In this document: positions 7,003-12,443 of the stretch, piece after piece
Layout: each line of letters begins with the position of its first letter
Numbering within the stretch: position 1 is the stretch's first letter
From: Actinomycetota bacterium
GTDB lineage: Bacteria; Actinomycetota; Thermoleophilia; Gaiellales; Gaiellaceae
NCBI GenBank assembly: GCA_019234175.1
Contig: JAFALP010000283.1
Coordinates: 1-12,443 of the forward strand
Length of the DNA stretch: 12,443 nt
Reading direction: 5' to 3'
Made by a program: the position numbers and the translations under genes
The notes under the pieces: generated by a model
The model's database searches: none
What the model was told of the DNA's origin: nothing
What the model saw: the letters and a program-made list of their open reading frames with translations, nothing else

Positions 7003-7009
7003 TCCTGCC

Positions 7010-7579
7010 GTGATCCACGACACGATCGTCGCGTACGCGGTCCTCGGCGTCGTCGGCCAGGCGCTCATCGTCGTGTTCGCGCTCGTCGGCCTCCTCGCCC
7101 TCGTCGGCGTGCGCGGCCCGCTCGACGCGGTCCGAACCGCATTGTGGGGCTACGAGCTCTGGGCCGCCTTCGTCGTCGCCGCGCTCGCGACCGGTGGCAG
7201 CCTCTTCTTCTCGCAGGTCGCCGGCTTCGTCCCGTGCGAGCTCTGCTGGTTCCAGCGCATCTGCATGTACCCGCTGTCGATCCTCACGCTCTTCATCGCG
7301 TGGCGCGGGGACCACCGCGTCGCGAGGTACCTGCTCGTGTTCCCCGTCGTCGGCGCCTGCGTCTCGATCTACCACATCCTCGTCGAGAACCAGTGGGTGT
7401 CCGAGCCGAGTGCGTGCCAGATCGGCGGGTCCGGCTGCGCGACGAAGTGGATCAACGAGTTCGGGTACATCACCATCCCGACGCTCGCGCTCACGGGCTT
7501 CCTGCTTCTCATCGCATTCTTAGGCCTCGCGGCTGCCGGTTCGGAGGAACAGCCAGCTACGCTTCCCGCCGGTGCCTAG
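7010..7579 (+). CDS. dsbB: DsbB/BdbC-family disulfide bond formation protein (thiol:quinone oxidoreductase)
   Basis: 189 residues, an integral membrane protein. DsbB-family enzymes reoxidise a DsbA-type partner and pass the electrons to membrane quinone. The first redox pair is C76-E-L-C79 in PCELCWFQRICMYPL; Arg83 sits four residues after the second Cys, as Arg48 does in E. coli DsbB. The second pair is C136 and C143 (CQIGGSGC) in the later extracytoplasmic loop. Hydrophobic segments fall at about 6-33, 47-70, 84-97, 105-122 and 153-175; the last four match the usual four-helix core, so the first is an extra N-terminal helix. Start GTG at 7010-7012 has AAGG upstream. The 3' end overlaps the DsbA-like gene by 8 bp, implying cotranscription and possible translational coupling. 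Leu171 is encoded by TTA (7520-7522), the only in-frame TTA I found in the window. Symbol by family; bdbC is also used. Confidence 0.9.
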   Translation: MIHDTIVAYAVLGVVGQALIVVFALVGLLALVGVRGPLDAVRTALWGYELWAAFVVAALATGGSLFFSQVAGFVPCELCWFQRICMYPLSILTLFIAWRGDHRVARYLLVFPVVGACVSIYHILVENQWVSEPSACQIGGSGCATKWINEFGYITIPTLALTGFLLLIAFLGLAAAGSEEQPATLPAGA

Positions 7580-8381
7580 CGGCAAGAAGAGCAGACAAGC
7601 TCGTCGCGCGACCCCGCCGCCCGTGAAGTCGAAGGGCGCGCCGCGGACGCGTCAGGCGTCACCGCGCGCGCTCGCGATCGGCGGCGGCATCGTCGTCATC
7701 GTCGCAGTCGCCATCGTGCTCGCGGTCGTGCTCGGGAGCAGCAGCAAGAAGAGCGGCCTCCCGAAGAACGCCGTCGCCGTCGGCAGCCTCGCGAACGCAC
7801 TCCCGGGCTCGAGCGACGTCGCCGCCGAGTTCAAGGGCATCCCGCAGACGGGCACGACGCTCGGCTGGCCGTCGGCGAAGGTGACGATGACCGAGTACAT
7901 CGACCTCCAGTGCCCGATCTGCCAGGAGTTCGAGACCCAAGTCTTCCCCGACATCGTCGCCAGATACATCAAGACGAAGAAGGTGAAGGTCGTGATGAAG
8001 CCGTGGGCGTTCATCGGCCCCGACTCGATCAAGGGCCAGGCCATGACGCTCGCCGCGGCGAAGCAGAACAAGGCGTTCAACTTCGCCGCCGTGCTCTACA
8101 ACAACCAGGGCGAGGAGAACACCGGCTGGATGACCGACGACACGCTCTACAACATCGCGCAGAGCGTGCCCGGGCTGAAGATCCCGCAGATCTTCACGGA
8201 GCGCAACTCCGCCTCGGTCAAGGCGGAGGCGGCGCAGGTCGGGAAGGACGCCACTGCGCAGAACGTGAGCGGCACGCCGACGATCTTCCTCACGGTGCCG
8301 CCCGGGAAGACGGAGCAGGTGCCGCTCGCGAACGGGCTGGACGAGACGACGCTCGTGAAGTACCTGAACGCCGCGCTCTAG
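7572..8381 (+). CDS. Membrane-anchored DsbA/BdbD-like thiol-disulfide oxidoreductase
   Basis: 269 residues. A basic, Pro-rich cytoplasmic N-terminus (about 1-32) precedes one membrane anchor (about 34-54, rich in Ile/Val/Ala), a linker, and a thioredoxin-fold domain with an inserted helical part, as in DsbA. The active site is C114-P-I-C117 after EYIDLQ, and the cis-proline loop is G-T-P236-T. It would oxidise thiols of secreted proteins outside the membrane and be recharged by the DsbB-like protein encoded just upstream. Start is GTG at 7572-7574; a GGAGGA lies 23 bases upstream, too far for normal use, so the 8-bp overlap with dsbB may provide reinitiation. Family members include proteins annotated as DsbA-family or thioredoxin domain proteins. 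Function is confident; the substrate range is unknown. Confidence 0.92.
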   Translation: MPSGKKSRQARRATPPPVKSKGAPRTRQASPRALAIGGGIVVIVAVAIVLAVVLGSSSKKSGLPKNAVAVGSLANALPGSSDVAAEFKGIPQTGTTLGWPSAKVTMTEYIDLQCPICQEFETQVFPDIVARYIKTKKVKVVMKPWAFIGPDSIKGQAMTLAAAKQNKAFNFAAVLYNNQGEENTGWMTDDTLYNIAQSVPGLKIPQIFTERNSASVKAEAAQVGKDATAQNVSGTPTIFLTVPPGKTEQVPLANGLDETTLVKYLNAAL

Positions 8382-8387
8382 CTCGGG

Positions 8388-8404
8388 AAAAGCGGCCTTT
8401 TTCT
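8388..8404 (+). terminator. Weak putative intrinsic terminator after the DsbA-like gene
   Basis: AAAAG-CGGC-CTTTT forms a 5-bp stem with a 4-base loop seven bases after the stop codon and runs into a short T tract. The stem is mainly A-U, so it is weak, but this AT-rich patch stands out in GC-rich sequence and lies exactly where the dsbB-dsbA pair ends. Confidence 0.3.
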
Positions 8405-8489
8405 CCTTGACGCGGTTCCGACCGACCTTCCGGTTGGCCGGGGCCGGCACGTCGTTCCATCCGACGGGCTCTCTACCGTTCTTCGGCTC

Positions 8490-9653
8490 ATGGTCGTCGG
8501 ACTCCTCATCGGGCTCGTCGTCGGCGGAGGCGCCGTCTGGGTCGTCCTGCGCGCGCGGATCGTCGCCGCGAACGTCGCGCTCGAGCACGAGAAGGAGCTG
8601 CCCGCGCGCTTCGACGCGCTCGCCGCGGACGCGCTGCGCAAGAACAACGAGACGTTCCTCGAGCTCGCGGCCGGCCGGCTCGGGCAGAAGGAGCAGGCGG
8701 TCGAGCAGCTCGTCGCGCCGATCCGCGAGTCGCTGAAGCAGGTCGACGGGAAGATCCAGCAGCTCGAGGTCGCGCGGCAGGGCGCGTACTCGGAGCTGCG
8801 CACGCAGGTCGCCGAGCTCGCGAACGCGCAGAAGGAGCTCCGCAGCGAGACGGGCAACCTCGTCGGCGCGCTGCGCGACCGGCCAAACGTGCGCGGACGC
8901 TGGGGCGAGATCCAGTTGAAGCGCGTCGTCGAGATGGCGGGCATGGTCGAGCACTGCGACTTCGAGACGCAGAAGCACGTCGCCACCGAGGACGGCCGGC
9001 TGCGCCCCGATCTCGTCGTCTCGCTTCCGGGCGGCAAGAGCGTCGTCGTCGACGCGAAGTTCGCCGGCCAGGCGTATCTCGAATCCCTGTCCGCGCAAAG
9101 CGACGACGAGCGCCAGGCGAAGCTGCGCGACCACGCGCGCCAGGTGCGCGACCACATCACGAAGCTGTCGGCGAAGAGCTACTGGTCGCAGTTCGACCAG
9201 ACGCCCGAGTTCGTCGTCCTCTTCATCCCCGGCGAGACGTATCTCAGCGCCGCGCTCGAACAGGACGCCGCGCTCATCGAGGACGGGGTGAACCAGCAGG
9301 TGATCATCGCCACACCCACGACGCTGATCGCGCTGCTGCGCGCCGTCGCCTACGGCTGGCGCCAGGAGACGATCGCGGAGTCGGCGCGGCAGATCAGCGA
9401 GCTCGGCCGCGAGCTCTACTCCCGGCTCGGCACCTTCACCGAGCACGTGGCCAAGGTCGGCCGCGGCCTCGAGAGCGCCATCCGGTCCTACAACGAGGCA
9501 GTCGGGTCGCTCGAGACCCGCGTCCTCCCCAGCGCCCGGAAGTTCAAGGAGCACGGCATCGCCCCGGCCGCCGAGCTGGCCGAGCTCGAGGCGGTCGACC
9601 GGAGCATCCGCCCGGTCACCGCGGCCGAGCTTCCTCCCGCCGACGCCGCCTGA
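8490..9653 (+). CDS. rmuC: DNA recombination protein RmuC
   Basis: 387 residues. The RmuC family has a predicted nuclease-like fold and is implicated in limiting recombination at inverted repeats; the exact activity is not settled. An N-terminal membrane helix (about 2-20) is followed by a long charged coiled coil (about 28-125) and the conserved RmuC domain. Hallmarks visible are G136-R-W-G-E140 with QLKRVVEMAGM, RPDLVV at 172-177, LPGGKSVVVDAK at 179-190, and later VLFIPGETYLSAAL and ATPTTLIALLR. A shorter C-terminal helical tail ends in Pro/Ala-rich sequence. Length is within the usual family range. ATG at 8490 has no clear Shine-Dalgarno sequence. It begins 108 bp after the DsbA-like gene and ends 74 bp before trxB, so it may be transcribed on its own. 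Confidence 0.95.
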   Translation: MVVGLLIGLVVGGGAVWVVLRARIVAANVALEHEKELPARFDALAADALRKNNETFLELAAGRLGQKEQAVEQLVAPIRESLKQVDGKIQQLEVARQGAYSELRTQVAELANAQKELRSETGNLVGALRDRPNVRGRWGEIQLKRVVEMAGMVEHCDFETQKHVATEDGRLRPDLVVSLPGGKSVVVDAKFAGQAYLESLSAQSDDERQAKLRDHARQVRDHITKLSAKSYWSQFDQTPEFVVLFIPGETYLSAALEQDAALIEDGVNQQVIIATPTTLIALLRAVAYGWRQETIAESARQISELGRELYSRLGTFTEHVAKVGRGLESAIRSYNEAVGSLETRVLPSARKFKEHGIAPAAELAELEAVDRSIRPVTAAELPPADAA

Positions 9654-9718
9654 GCCGCTCGGGAACGTCTTGCCGGCCCCATTCGTTTAAGAGGGAGCAA
9701 TACTTCTCTTTGGGACCA

Positions 9719-9722
9719 AGGA
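9719..9722 (+). promoter_or_regulatory. Ribosome binding site AGGA deciding the trxB start
   Basis: AGGA lies five bases before the ATG at 9728-9730. It favours this start over the in-frame TTG at 9710, which would add six residues before the conserved N-terminal strand. Confidence 0.6.
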
Positions 9723-9727
9723 CGGGA

Positions 9728-10687
9728 ATGACCGAAACACGTGAACTGATCATCATCGGCGGCGGCCCAGCCGGGTACACGGCGGCCCTCTATGCGGCGC
9801 GGGCGAACCTGCAGCCGCTCGTCGTCGAGGGCTTCAACTGGGGCGGCCAGCTGATGGTCACCAGCGACGTCGAGAACTACCCCGGCTACCCCGACGGGAT
9901 CATGGGGCCGGAGATGATGGCCGAGTTCCGCCGGCAGGCTGAGCGCTTCGGCGCCGAGTTCGTGACCGACGACGTCACGCGCGTCGACTTCTCCGAACGG
10001 CCCTTCCGCGTCGTGGTGGACAAGGACGAGTACCGCGCCCAGTCCGTGATCGTGGCGACCGGCGCCAGCGCCCGCTGGCTCGGCCTCCCCTGCGAGCAGC
10101 ACTTCCAGGGCCGCGGTCTCTCGGCCTGCGCCACCTGCGACGGCGCGTTCTTCAAGGAGCGCGAGCTCGTCGTCGTCGGCGGCGGCGACTCCGCCTTCGA
10201 GGAGGCGAACTTCCTCACGCGCTACGCGAGCAAGGTCACGCTCGTGCACCGGCGCGACGAGTTCCGGGCCTCGCAGATCATGATCGACCGCGCCCGCGCG
10301 AACCCGAAGGTCGAGTTCATCACCAACGCGGTCGTCGACAACATCGTCGGCAACGGCAAGGTCGAGGGCGTCGTCCTCCGCGACACGCGCAACGGCGAGA
10401 CGTGGGAGTTCAAGACCGACGGCGTCTTCGTCGCCATCGGCCATGATCCGAACACGGCGCTCTTCGTCGAGCAGCTCGATCACGACGAGCACGGCTATCT
10501 CGTCACGAAGCCGGGCTCGACCGAGACGAACATCCCCGGTGTCTTCGCAGCCGGTGACGTGCAGGACCACGTCTATCGGCAGGCGGTGACGGCGGCGGGC
10601 TCCGGCTGTATGGCGGCGCTCGACGCCGAGCGGTATCTCGCCGCGCTCGAAGGCCACCCGGGCACGGCGCTCACCGCGCAGGTCTAG
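9728..10687 (+). CDS. trxB: Thioredoxin reductase (NADPH)
   Basis: 319 residues, the usual size of low-molecular-weight bacterial thioredoxin reductase. It transfers electrons from NADPH through FAD and a redox disulfide to oxidised thioredoxin in the cytoplasm. Visible are the FAD-binding motif G11-G-G-P-A-G16 after the first strand, active-site C134-A-T-C137 followed by DG, the NADPH-binding motif GGGDSA (151-156), NADPH phosphate-binding HRRDEFRA (174-181), and the C-terminal FAD motif around FAAGDVQDHVYRQAVTAAG. A possible leader hairpin (AAGAG/CTCTT, 9689-9710) lies just upstream. No trxA is in the window. The CorA gene follows after 25 bp. Confidence 0.97.
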   Translation: MTETRELIIIGGGPAGYTAALYAARANLQPLVVEGFNWGGQLMVTSDVENYPGYPDGIMGPEMMAEFRRQAERFGAEFVTDDVTRVDFSERPFRVVVDKDEYRAQSVIVATGASARWLGLPCEQHFQGRGLSACATCDGAFFKERELVVVGGGDSAFEEANFLTRYASKVTLVHRRDEFRASQIMIDRARANPKVEFITNAVVDNIVGNGKVEGVVLRDTRNGETWEFKTDGVFVAIGHDPNTALFVEQLDHDEHGYLVTKPGSTETNIPGVFAAGDVQDHVYRQAVTAAGSGCMAALDAERYLAALEGHPGTALTAQV

Positions 10688-10712
10688 GTCGGTCCGCGTC
10701 GAACGCGGCCTC

Positions 10713-11633
10713 GTGGCCGCCGCGACGTGGATCGACCTCCTCGACCCCACCGCAGACGAGCTGCGCGCGAAGTCGCCGCGCCCGCTCGAGGAGTCGGCGA
10801 TGGAGTTGCTGCTCGCCAAGCCGGAGCACGACGACGAGCCTCGGCCGACGATGCAGAGCCATGTCGACTACGTCTTCGGCGTGATCATCGTCGCCGTCGC
10901 AGTGCCGGAGGAGGACGACGTTTACTACCAGGAGATCGACCTCGTCATCACCGCCGACACGCTGCTGACCGTGCGCAAGACGCCGCCGGGCGGGAAGAAC
11001 CGGCCGGCCTGCGACGTCGCCATCGTCAAGCACGCGGTGAAGCCGGACGACTCGGCCGGCATGATGACGTATCGCCTCATCGACGAGGTCGCGGAGCGCT
11101 ATCTCGATCTCGTCGATGCGCTCGACGGCGAGATCGACGAGCTCGAGGACAAGGTCGAGCAGCAGGCCGCAGAGCTGACGCGCATCCGCATCTCCGACCT
11201 CCGCCACGACCTGCTGCACATCCGCCGCATGCTCGGGCCGCTGCGCGACGCCGTTCGGCGCGTCATCGACGGCTCGGTGGACGTGGACGAAGGCCCCGAG
11301 GTGTTTCCGAAGGAGGTCGAGGTCGCGTTCAACGCCGCCTACGACAAGCTCATGCGCGCGCTGGACGGCCTCGAGCTGTCACGTGACCTGATCGCGAGCG
11401 TGCGCGACTACCAGCAGTCGAAGATCGCGAACGACCAGAACGAGGTCATGAAAGTCCTCACCGTCATCGCCGCCATCGTCCTCTGGCCGACGTTCGTCGT
11501 CGGGCTGTACGGCCAGAACTTCAAGGACATTCCGGAGCTCCGCTGGCACTACGGCTACGCATACGTCTGGGCGGTGATCATCGTCATTACGCTGATCCAG
11601 CTCTGGATCTTCCGCCGCAAGAAGTGGATCTGA
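10713..11633 (+). CDS. CorA-family divalent metal ion transporter with a GQN selectivity motif
   Basis: 306 residues. CorA proteins are pentameric channels moving Mg2+ (sometimes Co2+, Ni2+ or Zn2+) across the cytoplasmic membrane. The N-terminal soluble alpha/beta domain (about 1-125) starts with TWIDLLDPTADEL. The long acidic stalk helices follow (about 125-240, including LDGEIDELEDKVEQQ), then helix TM1 (about 246-265), the pore loop, and TM2 (about 282-300), ending in RRKKWI, the typical basic C-terminus. The signature at the end of TM1 is Y266-G-Q-N-F270, where the canonical form is YGMNF; Gln268 is codon CAG at 11514-11516. The loop KDIPELRWHYGY is otherwise normal. Start GTG at 10713-10715 has only weak upstream purines. 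Ion specificity is not predictable, so I give no symbol. Confidence 0.9.
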   Translation: MAAATWIDLLDPTADELRAKSPRPLEESAMELLLAKPEHDDEPRPTMQSHVDYVFGVIIVAVAVPEEDDVYYQEIDLVITADTLLTVRKTPPGGKNRPACDVAIVKHAVKPDDSAGMMTYRLIDEVAERYLDLVDALDGEIDELEDKVEQQAAELTRIRISDLRHDLLHIRRMLGPLRDAVRRVIDGSVDVDEGPEVFPKEVEVAFNAAYDKLMRALDGLELSRDLIASVRDYQQSKIANDQNEVMKVLTVIAAIVLWPTFVVGLYGQNFKDIPELRWHYGYAYVWAVIIVITLIQLWIFRRKKWI

Positions 11634-11690
11634 CGGCGGTTGCTCCGCGCTGCCCGCGCGAATCCGGCCCTCGGTGATCGTTCAGCGCGA

Positions 11691-11705
11691 TAGGTTCGAG
11701 GCTTG
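11691..11705 (+). promoter_or_regulatory. Possible -10 element for a leaderless GST-like mRNA
   Basis: TAGGTT (11691-11696, TAnnnT) lies six bases before the TTG start codon at 11703, so transcription could begin at the start codon. No good -35 hexamer is visible, so support is thin. Confidence 0.25.
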
Positions 11706-12296
11706 AGGTTGCAGGTCTACCGGGTCCCGTTCTCGACGAACGTCGAGCGAGTCGCGCTCGCGGCCGGGCACAAGGGCGTCGCGATCGACTGGGTCGACGT
11801 CGCCGACGACGACCGGTCGCCCCTCGAGGCCGTGAGCGGGCAGCGCCTCGTTCCAGTGCTCGTCGCCGACGGCGAGATCGTCCCAGACTCGCCGGTCATC
11901 CTCGACTGGCTCGAGGCGCGCTTCCCCGATCCGGCTCTCCTCCCTTGCGACTCGGCGCGGCGCGCGGAGGTGCGGATCTTCTGCGACTGGTTCAACAGGG
12001 TCTGGAAGCGCGCGGCGAACGCGATCAACGACGACGGCCCGACAGACGCGCTCGCCGCGGAGATGCGCACAGCAGTCGAGCTCTTCGAAGGCCTCCTCAC
12101 GGGTCGCGACTACCTGTTCGGCGAGTTCGGGCTCGCCGACGTCACCGCGTTCCCCTTCCTGAAGTACGCCGTCTTCGGCACGCAGCCGGGCGACACCGAC
12201 ACGTTCCACCGCGTCCTCGTCGACTTCATGCCGCTCGCCGACGATTCGCCGCTGCGCGGATGGGTCCAGCGCGTCGACGCACACCCCCGCAGCTAG
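11703..12296 (+). CDS. Glutathione S-transferase-fold protein
   Basis: 197 residues. The N-terminal thioredoxin-like domain (about 1-77) begins LQVYRVPFSTNVERV; Ser11 sits where GST families place the catalytic Ser or Cys that activates the thiol. A cis-proline loop (LVPVLV) and the helix motif DSPVILDWLEARFPD, which matches the gamma-glutamyl binding segment of GSTs, follow. A helical C-terminal domain (about 85-190) contains the conserved FGLADVTAFPFLKY segment. The substrate is unknown, and many actinobacteria use mycothiol rather than glutathione, so the cofactor is also open. Start is TTG at 11703-11705 (another TTG at 11709 would remove two residues); no Shine-Dalgarno sequence is visible. 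The gap from the CorA gene is 69 bp, and the next gene starts 10 bp after its stop. Confidence 0.87.
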   Translation: MRLQVYRVPFSTNVERVALAAGHKGVAIDWVDVADDDRSPLEAVSGQRLVPVLVADGEIVPDSPVILDWLEARFPDPALLPCDSARRAEVRIFCDWFNRVWKRAANAINDDGPTDALAAEMRTAVELFEGLLTGRDYLFGEFGLADVTAFPFLKYAVFGTQPGDTDTFHRVLVDFMPLADDSPLRGWVQRVDAHPRS

Positions 12297-12306
12297 CCTG
12301 GATTGC

Positions 12307-12443
12307 GTGCCGTACTTCATCTGCCCGAACTGCAAGGAGCGCTCCGTCGACAGCGACGGCTTCGAGGGTCTGTACAACGAGGCGGTCGCGTGTCACCGCT
12401 GCGGGTTCGGGTTCCTCTTCGAGTTGATGGACGACTACTACCC
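12307..12443 (+). CDS. Zinc-ribbon protein, N-terminal fragment (runs off the right edge)
   Basis: Only 45 codons are visible, starting with GTG at 12307-12309, 10 bp after the GST-like gene, so probably cotranscribed. Two Cys pairs, C6-P-N-C9 and C29-H-R-C32 followed by GFGFLFEL, form a typical zinc ribbon. The segment then runs MDDYYP into the edge. From memory, similar zinc ribbons occur at the N-terminus of actinobacterial proteins that continue into a PAS sensory domain; that continuation cannot be seen here and is a guess. Confidence 0.72.
   Translation, partial: MPYFICPNCKERSVDSDGFEGLYNEAVACHRCGFGFLFELMDDYY

Noticed and set aside
6893..7009. N-terminal extension of the DsbB-like frame to 6893
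   Set aside because: It would translate the complement of the tRNA gene. AAGG before GTG 7010 supports the shorter start.
6893..7375. N-terminal extension of the lipoprotein frame through the tRNA and dsbB antisense to 7375
   Set aside because: The extension is charged shadow sequence across two other genes. The lipoprotein signal and lipobox start right after TTG 6892.
8407..8440. TTGACG at 8407-8412 as a -35 element for rmuC
   Set aside because: No acceptable -10 hexamer lies 16-18 bases downstream; the region reads CCGGTTGG.
7659..9554. A 631-codon minus-strand frame antisense to the DsbA-like gene and rmuC
   Set aside because: Asp/Arg/Leu-rich shadow composition opposite two genes with clear motifs.

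Overview
The window is GC-rich DNA with strong G/C third-position bias. Together with a DsbB/DsbA pair, a tRNA-Leu(UAA) without encoded CCA, and leaderless or GTG/TTG starts, this suggests a high-GC actinobacterium. A Thermoleophilia-like lineage (Gaiellales/Solirubrobacterales) is my best guess, by inference only; no rRNA or other decisive marker is present.

Left half, minus strand (1 to about 5,900): one very large gene, open without a stop from 5949 down to base 1 and running off the left edge. It encodes at least about 1,960 residues: a basic N-terminus, one hydrophobic secretion/anchor helix, a Pro/Thr-rich linker, a Gly/Ser/Thr/Asp-rich beta-type region, and a tandem array of roughly 225-240-residue repeats. 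It looks like a giant exported surface or adhesin-like protein. Its frame has no ATG, GTG or TTG before the hydrophobic helix, so its start is probably hidden by a one-base indel in a G5 homopolymer. The last two complete repeats form a 473-residue dyad with an exact 1,419-bp period, and part of it is almost identical at DNA level.

Middle, minus strand (6,092-6,976): a tRNA-Leu(UAA) gene followed with 1 nt spacing by a 266-residue lipoprotein gene that begins with TTG. About 200 bp separate this pair from the giant gene; that gap holds a plausible sigma70-type promoter and several small inverted repeats.

Right half, plus strand (7,010 to the end): a DsbB-like quinone-linked thiol oxidase overlapping a membrane-anchored DsbA-like thioredoxin-fold protein, then RmuC, thioredoxin reductase (TrxB), a CorA-family metal transporter, a GST-fold protein, and the first 45 codons of a zinc-ribbon protein cut by the right edge. 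Extracytoplasmic disulfide formation (DsbB/DsbA) and cytoplasmic thiol reduction (TrxB) give this half a redox theme, although spacing suggests several transcription units. dsbB contains the only in-frame TTA leucine codon I found in the window, next to the gene for the tRNA that reads it.

Most of the right half is conventional housekeeping. The unusual material is the giant repeat protein, its start and leader, and the tRNA/lipoprotein junction.
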